Positions 1 to 9,771 of a stretch of DNA of 64,000 bases are shown piece by piece. This DNA comes from Mycobacterium stomatepiae (GTDB taxonomy: Bacteria; Actinomycetota; Actinomycetes; Mycobacteriales; Mycobacteriaceae), in the NCBI RefSeq assembly GCF_010731715.1, contig NZ_AP022587.1, positions 806,001 through 870,000 of the forward strand. Direction: 5' to 3'. How positions within the stretch are numbered: the stretch's first letter is position 1; each line of letters opens with the position of its first letter. The notes beneath the pieces are model-generated. The model was not told the DNA's origin. It saw only the letters and a program-made list of their open reading frames with translations, and made no database searches. Both the position numbers and the translations under genes were made by a program.

Positions 1-1394
1 GGGCTGATCTCGCCGGAGAGCACGCGATCGATCAGCGACTGGTGCCCGGCGAACCGGTCGGGCCGTTGCACGAAGATCCACCGGCACGGCTCGGAGCAGA
101 ACAGGTACTTGCGCCCGTTATGGACGTGCGTCAGTGGCGCGGCGTCGGCATGCGCGCCACGGGTGACTCCCGCCGAACGAACCACCGGCAATTGGCACAG
201 GTTGCAGGTGATCGGCAACGTCTCGGGCAGCGTCGCCGCGATGTCTCCGTTGCGGACATTCTCGGTGATGACGTCCCAGTTCCGGCCGAAATCGCGGTTC
301 CAGCCGGGGTATTTCTCCTCCAGCCAGAGTCGTTCGGCCTCCGAGACACCGGCGTCCGGGTTCCACCACACCGTCGGGCGGTAGTACCACACCCCCAGGT
401 GAATGGCGTGGTGGTACCAGGTCAGCTCGTTAATGAACTCCTCCCAGTACCAGGGGTAGTCCAGGCCGAAATCGCGGAATTGGTCCGCGAACTGCTTGAC
501 CACCCAGTCTTCGATGAATTCCTTGAACGACATCCGGCGGCTTTCCAGCGGCGTGTAGTAATCCATCGACAATCCGGTGAGCAGCGCAAAGATTCGCCAT
601 GAGCGCCAGAACATGTGGTCGATCAGGAACTGACCCCATTCCTTTTCGCCGTTCTCGATGAGAACTTTGATCGTGGGCTCGCCCTGTTGGGCGTGTCTGG
701 CTTCATCGGTTTGGATCGACGAGATCAGGGCGCCGAACTCCAGGTCGCCCACGTCGATCGCATCGGCGGCCATGCCGAGGAATTGCAGGTTGGTGAACCC
801 GGTTTCGAGGGTGAAGGTCAACTGCAGCGCGATCGACGCGGCGTCGTTGGCGACGAACATGTCGTCGAACAGGTAGCGCACAGCCAGGATGATCCAGTCG
901 TTGGTGTGAAAGGCCTTGAGCGCCCAGTCTCCGCGCGGCTCCTTATCCAGTAATCCGTAGGGAAAGAACGCCTGAATCTGGCCGTGCCGGACCTCGTCAA
1001 GGGTGCCGAACGTGGCGGTATTGCGCCAAGCCGCGGCGCGGCCGAACCGTCCCATTCGGGCCTCGGCGATCGAGGCGAGATATTCGGGCATAGTGATCGC
1101 GCCGTAGTGGGCAACGAACACCGATTTCCATCCGGGATCGAGCGTGTCGAACAGCTTGGAACGGCTGACGGTGTTTTTCAGCGAATATGTGGTGGTGTCT
1201 TTCGTGACCTGGTTGTGCACGTACTCGCGATAACTGATCTTGTAGGGCTCGTCCCATTTCAGCCAACCCTCCGCGGGCACCCGGTGGGTTCCCGAGAGGC
1301 CTTCGGGAAACACCTCCTGCTCGGTCACGTAGCGGAAGGTCCAGTTGGTGTCTCGCGCCAGGTCATACCAGTCGTTGCGCAATAGTTTGGGCAT
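1..1394 (-). CDS. Soluble di-iron monooxygenase hydroxylase alpha subunit, TmoA/IsoA type (3' end outside window)
   Basis: Large subunit of a four-component di-iron hydroxylase that inserts oxygen into an alkene or aromatic ring. Reading the minus strand from an ATG at 1394 gives 464 codons with no stop, so the gene continues past the window edge; about 30-40 residues should be missing compared with the ~500-residue TmoA. The di-iron ligands fall at exactly the toluene-4-monooxygenase positions: E104, E134, H137 (DEVRHGQ), E197, E231 and H234 (DEARHAQ). T201 is kept as well. Residue 103, which helps set regiospecificity in TmoA, is Pro instead of Gly. The C-terminal part has TCNLCQLP and FCSEPCRW Cys pairs that TmoA lacks. 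An AAGGAC ribosome site precedes the ATG. The other subunits are presumably downstream, outside the window. Substrate cannot be read from sequence. Confidence 0.92.
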   Translation of the reverse strand, partial: MPKLLRNDWYDLARDTNWTFRYVTEQEVFPEGLSGTHRVPAEGWLKWDEPYKISYREYVHNQVTKDTTTYSLKNTVSRSKLFDTLDPGWKSVFVAHYGAITMPEYLASIAEARMGRFGRAAAWRNTATFGTLDEVRHGQIQAFFPYGLLDKEPRGDWALKAFHTNDWIILAVRYLFDDMFVANDAASIALQLTFTLETGFTNLQFLGMAADAIDVGDLEFGALISSIQTDEARHAQQGEPTIKVLIENGEKEWGQFLIDHMFWRSWRIFALLTGLSMDYYTPLESRRMSFKEFIEDWVVKQFADQFRDFGLDYPWYWEEFINELTWYHHAIHLGVWYYRPTVWWNPDAGVSEAERLWLEEKYPGWNRDFGRNWDVITENVRNGDIAATLPETLPITCNLCQLPVVRSAGVTRGAHADAAPLTHVHNGRKYLFCSEPCRWIFVQRPDRFAGHQSLIDRVLSGEIS

Positions 1395-1457
1395 CGGCAA
1401 GTCCTTGTTTGGGGGTAGGCCGGTGCGGCAGTGCGTCGGGCTGTCGATACCTGGTAA

Positions 1458-1471
1458 ATCGTAGCTACGAT
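1458..1471. promoter_or_regulatory. Perfect 14-bp palindrome, candidate MarR operator
   Basis: ATCGTAGCTACGAT is its own reverse complement. It sits in the gap between the monooxygenase gene (minus, start 1394) and the MarR gene (plus, start 1587), 64 bp from one start and 116 bp from the other. A MarR protein usually controls the neighbouring divergent operon and itself through such a site. The palindrome is seen directly; the role is inferred. Confidence 0.5.
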
Positions 1472-1586
1472 GCAAAGGAGTCCTACATATCTGCTCACCC
1501 TGATTCGTACCGGTGATGTTTGGCGGCCCGACCGGCAACCATGTGCCATAAGTACTCAGCAACGAACTCAAGGAGGAACCGGCCGC

Positions 1587-2269
1587 ATGCATGATCCGGT
1601 GCACCGCGTCGATCCCCTCACCGAGACAGCGCCGGCCGGCGCTCGGGCCGGGGCCGTCTCCTGAAGCACGACGGGGAACGCCACCCCAGTCTCGATTCCA
1701 AGGTCATTGCCGCGCTCGACCGCGTCGGCGATGCACTGCATGTCCTGGCGAGACGGGCCGCGGAGCGGCACGACCTGTCCACCACGCAGCTACGAGTACT
1801 CGGATGGCTTTATGTTGGGCCGCCACCGACGCCACGTGGCACCGCGCTGGCCCGCGAACTCAACGTCGCTGATCCCACCGTGAGCGATGCCGTCGCCGCA
1901 CTGCTGCGCAAGAAATTGGTGGAGCGCCGCCGTGATCCCCGCGACGGTCGCAGTCAGCAGCTGGTCCTGACACCGTTGGGCCGCCGGACTGCCGCGACGG
2001 TGGCCCGGTGGACGGCGCCGGCCGAGGTCGCAGCGTCGCGACTCGAACGCGCCGACGTCGAAGCACTATTGGACACACTGATAAAGCTGCTCGGGAAACT
2101 GCACGACGCCGACCTGGTTCCGGTCAGCCGGGCCTGCAGCACGTGCGTCCAGCTGGAAATCCTGGACGCACAACACCGCAACTACTGGTGCAAGTTCTAC
2201 GACACTCCCCTGCCGGTCAACGAGCTGTGCGTCGACTGTGTCGACCACGTCGCTATCCCGAGCCGTTAA
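1587..2269 (+). pseudogene. MarR-family regulator with C-terminal cysteine cluster, frameshifted near its start
   Basis: Winged-helix repressor of the MarR family. A strong AAGGAGGA (1570-1577) stands 9 nt before ATG 1587, but that frame ends at TGA 1662. The MarR domain continues in another frame from about 1650, with the DNA-recognition segment around 1850-1960 ([15 protein letters not shown], then [11 protein letters not shown] in the wing). That frame has no start codon upstream of GTG 1880, which lies inside the recognition helix. One missing base around 1648-1661 explains both halves. After the MarR fold, the last 50 residues hold CSTC, YWC and CVDC, an arrangement suited to a metal or redox site. 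It faces the monooxygenase operon and probably controls it. If the frameshift is real the regulator is dead. Confidence 0.8.
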
Positions 2270-2396
2270 GGCCGGCAGATGTATCGCCGGCTCTCGAGCG
2301 GCAATCCAGCGGGTTTAGTCGGTGGCTTGTTGCTGTGGTTGGCACGGCCGGTGTACCCCCCAGGGACCCCGGCCGCGCCAAGTTCGTGACCACTTC

Positions 2397-2684
2397 TCAG
2401 CAGCTCAGTGCTGCCGCTCCCCGGAACAGTTGGCCCCACTCGTGGCGTGCAGCCGACTGTGCCTCGATGAAACTGGATGTCTTTTCGCCCTCGCCTGCGA
2501 GGTGTACCAGCGCCCATGCCATCGCGAATACCGGAACCTTGTGCCGCAATCCCGCCGTGTGCAGTTCGTCGAAGGCCGTCTCCGAGCGGCACCGGCGAAG
2601 CCCGATGATGATCCCCCGCGCAGTGTCGAGAATGCGGCTGGAGTTCGGACCGCCCGAAGTCTGTGCGGGAACCCAGTTCGCCAT
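2397..2684 (-). CDS. Stand-alone ANTAR-domain protein
   Basis: Small protein (95 aa) made almost only of an ANTAR domain, the three-helix RNA-binding module that acts in transcription antitermination. The first half carries the family pattern: ILDTARGIIIGLRRC, then AFDEL and the hydrophobic AMAWALVHLA helix. AGGAGG at 2695-2700 lies 10 nt before the ATG at 2684; a second ATG at 2693 is too close to it, so 2684 is preferred. There is no receiver or GAF domain, so the input signal would have to come from another protein. The flanks 2270-2396 and 2685-2930 show no gene. Confidence 0.72.
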   Translation of the reverse strand: MANWVPAQTSGGPNSSRILDTARGIIIGLRRCRSETAFDELHTAGLRHKVPVFAMAWALVHLAGEGEKTSSFIEAQSAARHEWGQLFRGAAALSC

Positions 2685-2930
2685 GCTCTGCATACCTCCT
2701 GTTGCGCCCCAACGAAATCCGCTACTCCGCATAACGAACGAGAATCCGTGCGAGAACGCATGACTCGCCATCGTGATTCTCAAAAGCGCACTGTGCCATG
2801 ATTTGTGGAACGGCGTCGTTATGCCATAGCGCGGTAGACATCGATACGTGCTTGTGACCGTGTCGATACCAAATTCGGCGCGAATCGGGCTGGCGTGTAA
2901 CGCAGCTCATATTTTAGCGGCGACACCTGC

Positions 2931-4151
2931 CTACAGGATCGAGTTGAGGTCCTTGGCCTTGGCGATGTCGTCCCACTCGACGCCGAGCTCGAGCAAAATC
3001 TCCTCGGTGTGTTGTCCATGTTCTGGAGCGCGCGCCGGAAGTGGCGGAGTCTCGTTGAATTGAACCGGCGCGACCACGATTCGGTATTCCTCACCGTAAT
3101 CGTCGACGTTCTTGACGACGTAGCCGTTGGGTTCGACTTGCGGATCGTTGAGCGTCTCCCGGGGCGTGGCCAGTGCGCCCCACACTCCCGGTTCACTTTC
3201 GAGCACCTTCCGCCAGTGCGCGAGGTCTTGGCCGGCAAACGTTTTCGCGAAGATCTCGGTCGCGGCGGCCGCGTTCGCGATCAGGTTGCTCGACGGCACG
3301 AAGCGCTCGTCGGTGGCTAACTCCGGCATGCCCATCCGCTCACAGAAGCCGGCCCAGAATTTGTCGGGTTGCAGGAAGACCAGCTGGATCCACCTGCCGT
3401 CCATGGTTTTGTAGCGATTCACCAGCGGATTGATGGCCAATCCGGGCGGCGCCCCCGGAATGCCGTCGATATCAAAGAAGTCGGCGGCGCAGATCGACGG
3501 CGCGATCGACCACATCGCCTGGGCCAGCAGAGAGGAGTCGACGATCGTCGGCTCGCCGGTCCGTTCCCGGTGGAACAGCGCCGCGCACACACCCCCGGCC
3601 AGCGTGGCCCCGCCCTACAGGTCGCCGAAACCGGGCCCCTGCACCGCGGGCGTGTCGGTGCCGAACGGGGTCAGCGTGTAGGCAACCCCGCCGCGAGCCA
3701 GGTAGGTGGCCGCGTCGAAGCCGCCTCGATCGCGGTCCGGGCCGCGCACCCCCAGACCGGTGCCGCGAGCGATGATGATCCTCGGGTTGAACGCGCGAAT
3801 GTCGTCGACGGTCAGCCGGGCCCGCTGCAGCGCGCCGGGCAGCCAGTTCGTCAGGAACACGTCCGCGGTGGCCAACAGGCGGCCGAACAATTCCCGACCC
3901 GTTTCGGATTTGATGTCGATCGCGATGCTGCGCTTGCCACGGTTGCCCAGCTCCAGGAGGAAGTCGGCGTCCGGTCGGGCCGCCTCGCGGGTGAAGCCGC
4001 CGACGACCAGGGCCCGGCCCGGATCACCGAACGCCACGCCCTCCACCTTGATGACGTCCGCGCCCCAATCCGCCAGCGCGGCGCCGGCCGACGGGACGTA
4101 TGTCCATGACGCCAATTCGACGACCCGCACGCCGTCAAGAACACCTGACAT
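2931..4151 (-). pseudogene. CaiB/BaiF family class III CoA-transferase, one in-frame TAG
   Basis: Moves CoA between carboxylic acids. The frame is that of a complete ~406-residue CaiB protein, starting at ATG 4151 behind GAGGGGG, but is cut by a single TAG at 3615-3617. Reading on without a shift restores the expected sequence (GFGDL, stop, GGATLAGG); family members usually have Gln there, so CAG to TAG is the simplest change. The N-terminal part has VRVVELASW and GADVIKVEG, and the catalytic Asp is in RGGFDAATY. It runs opposite to the 4.3-12.8 kb operon and could activate the acid that the operon breaks down. Either a true nonsense mutation or a base error. Confidence 0.85.
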
Positions 4152-4292
4152 CGTCAACCCCCTCGGTCCGGGCCTGTCCTTACTATTTTAGATATTCTAG
4201 TTACTCTAAGGGATATTGATAGCCCGGCTACAGCCACGCGAGTGGCCCCCTGACACACCGATGGCGACAAGCACCGGGACGAAGGGTGAGCG

Positions 4293-5156
4293 ATGGGCAG
4301 AGTAGCGGGCAAGGTAGCCGTGATCAGCGGCGCCGCACGGGGTCAGGGGCGGTCGCACGCGCGGATGCTGGCCGCCGAGGGAGCCGACATCATCGCGGTC
4401 GATCTCTGCGCGGACATCGACACCAATGAATACCCGCTGGCCCGCCCGGAGGACCTGGACGAAACCGCGCGGCTGGTCGAAAAGGAAGGGCAGCGCGCCG
4501 TCACCGCCATCGCCGATGTACGCGATCGGATAGCGCTATCGGCCGCGATCGACGAGGGTGTCGCCGAACTCGGGCACCTCGATATCGTGGTCGCCAACGC
4601 GGGTATCTGCCCGCTCACCGCGGGTCTGCCGCCGAAGGCGTTCGCCGACGCCGTGGACGTGGATCTGGTCGGCGTGCTCAACCTCGTGCACGCCAGCCTC
4701 AAACACCTGCAAGCCGGCGCGTCGATCATCGTGATCGGTTCCAACGCGGCATTCATGTCGTCGATGAACACCACCGGCATCGACGGCGGCCCCGGCGGGG
4801 CCGGGTATGCCTTCGCGAAACTTGCCGCAGGACACTATGTTAACGACTTCGCCCGGACGCTGGCCCCGTTTTCCATCCGGATGAACGCGGTGCATCCGAC
4901 CAACGTCAACACCGACATGTTGCACAGCCCACCGATGTACCGGGCGTTCCGGCCCGACTTGAAGGAGCCGACCCGCGAGGATGCCGAGCCGATCTTCCCG
5001 TTCGTCCAGGCGATGCCGATCCCCTACGTCGAACCCGAGGACATCAGCGAGGCGGTGCTGTTCCTCGCCTCCGACGCCGCGCGCTACATCACCGGACAGC
5101 AGCTGCGCGTCGACGGCGGCGGCTTCCTCAAGGTCAAGCCATGGTCGGGCGCGTGA
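4293..5156 (+). CDS. Mycofactocin-type short-chain dehydrogenase/reductase
   Basis: 287-residue SDR that oxidises an alcohol or reduces a ketone. It has the cofactor loop GAARGQGRSH (residues ~12-21), NAG (~107-109) and the YAFAK catalytic pair. It also has the extra segment after the first strand (NEYPLARPEDLDETARLVE) that marks the mycofactocin-coupled subfamily, in which the nicotinamide is held tightly and reoxidised through the peptide cofactor mycofactocin. It is the first gene of a plus-strand operon; its TGA overlaps the next ATG by one base (TGATG at 5154-5158). An alcohol-oxidation step early in the pathway is inferred from family and position. Confidence 0.88.
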   Translation: MGRVAGKVAVISGAARGQGRSHARMLAAEGADIIAVDLCADIDTNEYPLARPEDLDETARLVEKEGQRAVTAIADVRDRIALSAAIDEGVAELGHLDIVVANAGICPLTAGLPPKAFADAVDVDLVGVLNLVHASLKHLQAGASIIVIGSNAAFMSSMNTTGIDGGPGGAGYAFAKLAAGHYVNDFARTLAPFSIRMNAVHPTNVNTDMLHSPPMYRAFRPDLKEPTREDAEPIFPFVQAMPIPYVEPEDISEAVLFLASDAARYITGQQLRVDGGGFLKVKPWSGA

Positions 5157-6074
5157 TGCCAACCGCCGCAGCAGATGTCGAGCGCAAGCTCTATGCGCTG
5201 ATGGTGTTGATGAAGGCGGCCGACGACCGGCTGTCCAAGGGCATCGGCACCGGCGAGTTCATGTGTGTGTACTGGCCGTCGCGCGGACAGGAGGCGATCG
5301 CCGCGGCAATGGGTGTGGCGCCGCGACCCGACGACCAGCTGGTGACCACCTACCGCGGGCTACACGATCTGATCGGCAAGGGTGGCACCATGCACATCGC
5401 CAAACCCGAGGTGGGCGTGATGCTTTCGACCGGAATCGTCGGCGCCGGGCCACCGGTGGCGGTGGGACTGGCGATGGCCGCCAAGCGCAAGGGACTCGAT
5501 CGCGTCACGGTGGTCAGCTTCGGCGACGGCGCCACCAACACCGGCTCCTTCCACGAGGCAGCGAACATGGCCGCGCTCTGGGACTTGCCTATGGTATTCG
5601 TCTGCCAGAACAACCTCTACGCCGAGATGACGCCGACCCACGACACGATGAAGCTCGAACGGGTTGCCGACCGGGCCGCCGGATACGGGATGCCGGGCGT
5701 CCGGGTCGACGGCAACGACCCGCTGCCGGTGAAAGCCGCGCTCGACGAGGCACTTCGGCGGGCCCGCGACGGCGCGGGCCCCACCTTCGTCGAGTGCGTG
5801 ACGTTCCGTTTCCGCGGCCACTATTTTCGGCGACCGGATGCCCTACATCCCCTCCGAACAACTCGAAGCCGCACTGGCCGCCGACCCGCTGCCGCGCTTC
5901 CGCCGACATCTTGCCGACGCCGGCATCTGCGACGAACGCGAACTCGCGCGCATCGATCACGACGCGGCGGCCGCGGTGGAATTCGCCCTGCGGACCGTGA
6001 TCGCCGCGGAATCACCGTCGGCGGCCGAACTCGACCAGGACGTGTACGCCACCCCGATCAAATTCCCGGTGTAA
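5156..6074 (+). pseudogene. Thiamine-diphosphate 2-oxoacid/acetoin dehydrogenase E1 alpha subunit, frameshifted
   Basis: Alpha half of a TPP-dependent E1 dehydrogenase. The TPP motif is complete: GDGATNTG around residues 122-129, followed about 26 residues later by QNN. Frame one stays coherent to FRFRGHYF and then turns to nonsense; the correct C-terminus (GDRMPYIPSEQLEAAL onward) continues in the next frame to TAA 6072-6074. One surplus T in the TTTT run at 5824-5827 accounts for it. ATG 5156 overlaps the stop of the SDR, implying translational coupling. E1 beta follows after 20 nt. Acetoin-type or branched-chain-type specificity cannot be decided. Confidence 0.86.
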
Positions 6075-6094
6075 CGACATGGATCGAAAAAGAA

Positions 6095-7089
6095 ATGACG
6101 ATGCGCGAGGCGCTGAACCTCGCGCTGGATCAGGCACTGCAGTCCGACGACCGAGTCTTCCTCCTGGGCGAGGACATCGCCGATCCGGGCGCATCGGGAC
6201 CGACGGCGGGTTGTCGACGAAGTACGGCCACGACCGGGTGCTGGACACGCCGATCTCGGAGGCCGCGATCGTCGGTGCGGCGATCGGCGCGGCGATCGAC
6301 GGTCTGCTGCCGGTGGCAGAGATCATGATCATGGACTTCATCGGCATCGCCGCCGACCAGCTGATCAACAACGCCGCCAAGCTGCGATTCATGACCGCCG
6401 GCCGGACAACCGCGCCGATCACGATCCGCACTCAGGTGTACGCCGGGCTGGCCACCGGGGCCACGCATTCGCAGAGCCTGGAGGCGTGGTTCATGCACAT
6501 CCCTGGGATGAAGGTGATCGTGCCGTCCACCCCGCGCGACGGCAAAGGCCTACTGACAGCGGCGATCTTCGACGAAGACCCGTGCCTGTTCGTCGAGACG
6601 ATCCGGCTGCAAAGCAAGAAGGGCCCGGTTCCCGTCGACCCCGGATTCTCGATTCCCCTCGGCCAGGCCGATATCAAGCGTCCCGGCACCGACGTGAGCC
6701 TGATCAGCTACGGACGCAGTGTGCACGACGCCCTCGCGGCGGCGGCCACCCTGGCCGAACAGAGGATCAGCGCCGAAGTCGTCGACCTGCGCACCCTGGT
6801 GCCGCTGGACGTCGAGACCATCGTCGCGTCCGTACGGCGTACTCGCCGAGCCGTAATCGTACATGACGCAGTGCAATTCGCCGGACCCGGTGCAGAGATC
6901 GCCGCGATCGCGGGATCGGAGTTGTTCGGCGAACTCGCCGCGCCGGTCGAGCGGGTGGGCGCCCGGTTCGTGCCCAACCCGGCTGCCGCCGCGCTCGAGG
7001 CGCAGGTGTACCCGTCACCTGCCCGCGTCGCCTATGCCGCGCTTCGCACCTTGGGACGCACCTTGGCAAAGGCGAATGTGCATGGCTGA
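6095..7089 (+). pseudogene. 2-oxoacid/acetoin dehydrogenase E1 beta subunit, frameshifted
   Basis: Beta half of the same E1 enzyme. The N-terminus MTMREALNLALDQAL with LLGEDIADP is typical; after GASGPTAG the frame changes, and the protein goes on as GLSTKYGHDRVLDTPISEAA to a normal C-terminus. One G missing around 6207-6211 restores a continuous ~330-residue protein. DTPISE and the THSQS region with LEAWF are family landmarks. The ribosome site is weak (GAAAAAGAA before ATG 6095; ATG 6101 is an alternative). The end overlaps the lipoyl gene by 8 nt. Confidence 0.85.
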
Positions 7090-7318
7090 CTTCGTTATTC
7101 GCATCCCCCGGGTGTCGGACGCGGTGGCCGAAGCAGAGCTCACCGGGTTGCTCGTCGACGCCGGCGAGCACGTCGAGGCGGGCACCCCGATCTACGTGAT
7201 CGCCACCGAGAAGGTGGAACAGGAAATCGAAGCCGGAGCATCCGGCACCGTGCGGTGGACGGGCCAGGTCGGAACCATCTATGAAATCGGCGCCGAAATC
7301 GGCTTCATCACTTCATAA
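7082..7318 (+). CDS. Stand-alone lipoyl-domain carrier protein
   Basis: 78 residues that make one lipoyl/biotinyl domain. The lysine to be lipoylated is in IATEKVEQEI (around residue 43), followed by the GxxxEIG turn near the end. It would accept the acyl or hydroxyalkyl group from the E1 pair encoded just upstream, whose last codons it overlaps. A normal E2 has this domain fused to a subunit-binding and an acyltransferase domain; both are absent, and the next gene is an enoyl-CoA hydratase. The missing acyltransferase must come from elsewhere, or the complex uses another acceptor. Confidence 0.85.
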   Translation: MADFVIRIPRVSDAVAEAELTGLLVDAGEHVEAGTPIYVIATEKVEQEIEAGASGTVRWTGQVGTIYEIGAEIGFITS

Positions 7319-7335
7319 CTGGCGAAAGGGCAAAA

Positions 7336-8208
7336 GTGGACCTCAACGAGACTCGCGAGCGCATCATCTACCAGAAAGACGGTCCGATCGCGAAGATCAC
7401 CCTGAACTGGCCAGAGAAGGCCAACGCCCAAGACCAGAAACTGGCCGAGGAAGTCGATGCCGCGCTGGCCGACGCCGACCGCGACTACGACATCAAGGTT
7501 TTGGTGCTCAAGGCCAACGGCAAGGGCTTCTGCTCCGGGCACGCGATCGGCAACAACGCCGTCGACTATCCGTCCTTCGTGGAGAACGCGATGGTGACGG
7601 GCCACCCGTGGAAGGCGCAGTCGGATCTGTTCGTCAAGCCGACCCTGAACCTATGGGAGTTCTCCAAGCCCACCATCGCCCAGGTACACGGCTACTGCGT
7701 GGGCGGGGGCACCCACATGGGCCTGACCACCGACATCGTCATCGCGGCCGACGACGCCTACTTCTCCTATCCGCCCCTGCAGGGATTCGGGATGCCCTCG
7801 GGTGAATGTTCGATCGAGCCTTGGGTGTTCATGAACTGGCGCCGCGCCGCGTACTACCTGTTCACCGCCGAGGTGATCGACGCCAAGAAGGCGCTGGAGG
7901 TCGGCCTCGTCAACGAGGTCGTCAAGCGGGATGACCTGGACGCCCGCGTGGACGCGATCGCCCGCCACATCGCCCAGGCACCGTTGACCACCCTGATGCT
8001 CACCAAGGCCAACCTCAAGCGGGCCTGGGAGCTAATGGGCATGCGGGTGCACTGGCAGAGCTCCAACGATCTCGTCGCCCTGGCCTCGATCAGCAAGGAC
8101 GTGCAGCAGCTGATTCAGACCGTGTTCAAGGACAAGGTGCTGCCGTCCGAGCACGCCCGGCGCCAAGCCGCGGCCGCCGCCCAAACCGACGGCGCCGCAG
8201 CGACGTAG
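7336..8208 (+). CDS. Enoyl-CoA hydratase/isomerase (crotonase family)
   Basis: 290-residue crotonase-fold protein starting at GTG 7336 behind a purine-rich GGCGAAAGGG. The oxyanion-hole glycines lie in KGFCSGHA and in HGYCVGGGTHMG. The sequence is close in style to the second hydratase at 12838 (both have KANGKGFC, PTLxLWEF and KRAWELMGMRVH), so the two probably share ancestry. In this operon it would hydrate a 2-enoyl-CoA or act on a ring-derived CoA ester. Seventeen nt follow the lipoyl gene and 8 nt precede the acyl-CoA ligase. Confidence 0.88.
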   Translation: MDLNETRERIIYQKDGPIAKITLNWPEKANAQDQKLAEEVDAALADADRDYDIKVLVLKANGKGFCSGHAIGNNAVDYPSFVENAMVTGHPWKAQSDLFVKPTLNLWEFSKPTIAQVHGYCVGGGTHMGLTTDIVIAADDAYFSYPPLQGFGMPSGECSIEPWVFMNWRRAAYYLFTAEVIDAKKALEVGLVNEVVKRDDLDARVDAIARHIAQAPLTTLMLTKANLKRAWELMGMRVHWQSSNDLVALASISKDVQQLIQTVFKDKVLPSEHARRQAAAAAQTDGAAAT

Positions 8209-8216
8209 GTCCGCTG

Positions 8217-9749
8217 GTGAACATCGCCGATCACGCGATCGCGATCGCACAGTCACCGGCGCTGATCGCCGATGGCAGCGCGATCTCGTTCGGCGAGCTG
8301 TATGAGCGGAGCCAACGCGTCGCCGCGGCGCTGCACGATGCGGGTCTGCGCCGCGGCGACGGTGTCGCCCTGGTGTTGGCGAACCGTCCGGAATTCTTCG
8401 AAATCACCTGGGGCTGCCAGCTTTCCGGTCTGTTCTACACCGCGGTCAACACCCATTTCACCCCCGACGAGGTCGCCTACGTGATCGGCGACTCCGATGC
8501 CAAGGCGGTGTTCGTCGACGCGTCGATGCCCGATATCGCCGCTCAGGTGCGCGAAGTGAACACGGCCGTCGGCGTCCACATCGGCGTGGGCGGGCTGCTG
8601 CCCGGTTTTGCCCGATACGAGGACACCCTGGCCGCGGCGGGCGACGCGCCGCCGGCCTCGGATGGATCCGAGATGCTCTACTCCTCGGGCACCACCGGAC
8701 GACCCAAGGCGGTCCGCCGGCCGCTGCCCATCGACGGCAACGGCTCCTGGGCCCAGTCGGTGCTCGAAATGGCGCTGACCCGCCGCTACGGCATGAGCTC
8801 GTCGAGCGTGTACTTGTCCCCCGCACCGCGGTATCACGCGGCCGGGGTGAACTACACGATGGCGGTCAACCGCGTCGGCGCCGCGTCGATCATGATGCGC
8901 AAGTTCGACACCGAGACCGTGCTGAGGCTGATCGACACTCACCGCGTGACGCACGCCCAATTCGTTCCGACGATGTTCGTGCGCATGCTGAAGCTGCCCG
9001 AGGCGGTGCGGCGCAGCTACGACGTCTCCAGCCTGCGCTGTGTGATCCACGCGGCCGCCCCCTGCCCGGTCGACGTCAAGCACCAGATGATGGACTGGTT
9101 CGGGCCTATCATCCACGAATACTACGGCGGCACAGAGGGATTCGCCGGTACGGTGATCGGCCCCGAAGAGTGGCTCGCCCACCCCGGCTCGGTGGGCATA
9201 CCGATGGCCCCGGTTCACGTGGTCGGCGACGACGGACAGGAGCTTCCCATCGGCCGGGCCGGAGAGCTTTACTTCGAGGGTGGACCCGATTTCGAGTATT
9301 TCAAGGATCCCGCCAAGACCGCGTCGGTGTACAACGACCGCGGTTGGCGCTCCCTGGGGGACATGGGATACGTCGACGAGGACGGCTACCTGTACCTCAC
9401 CGATCGGTCGACGTTCATGATCGTTTCCGGCGGGGTGAACATCTATCCGCAGTAGGCGGAGAACCTCCTGGTCATGCATCCCAAACTGGTCGATGCCGCG
9501 GTCTTCGGCGTGCCCAACGACGAGTTCGGCGAGGAGGTCAAGGCGGTCGTGCAACCGGTCGCGGGCATCTCGGCCGGGCCCGACCTCGAGGCCGAGCTGA
9601 TCGCCTACTGCCGGGCCCACCTGGCCGGCTACAAGTGCCCGCGCACAGTCGAATTCGACCCGCAATTGCCTCGCGATCCAAACGGGAAGCTGTACAAGAG
9701 GCGTATTCGCGAGCGGTACTGGCAGGGGCGGGCATCACGGATCATGTGA
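8217..9749 (+). pseudogene. Acyl-CoA synthetase (FadD-type), one in-frame TAG
   Basis: AMP-forming ligase that makes an acyl-CoA from a free acid and ATP. The frame from GTG 8217 to the stop at 9747 is ~510 codons, normal for the family. The ATP loop is YSSGTTGRPKAV, the acyl-adenylate motif YYGGTEG, and the hinge region LTDRSTFMIVSGGVNIYPQ. Right after YPQ comes TAG (9453-9455) where relatives nearly always have Glu (YPQEAENLL), so GAG to TAG is likely. The C-terminal lid with the catalytic lysine region (PNGKLYKR) follows in the same frame. Translation ending at the TAG would leave an inactive enzyme. Confidence 0.86.
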
Positions 9750-9771
9750 CGCTGACACAAGGGATGACGAG

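Noticed and set aside
8253..9665. 470-codon open frame opposite the FadD gene
   Set aside because: Antisense shadow of a clear acyl-CoA synthetase; His/Gly/Arg-rich, no domain.
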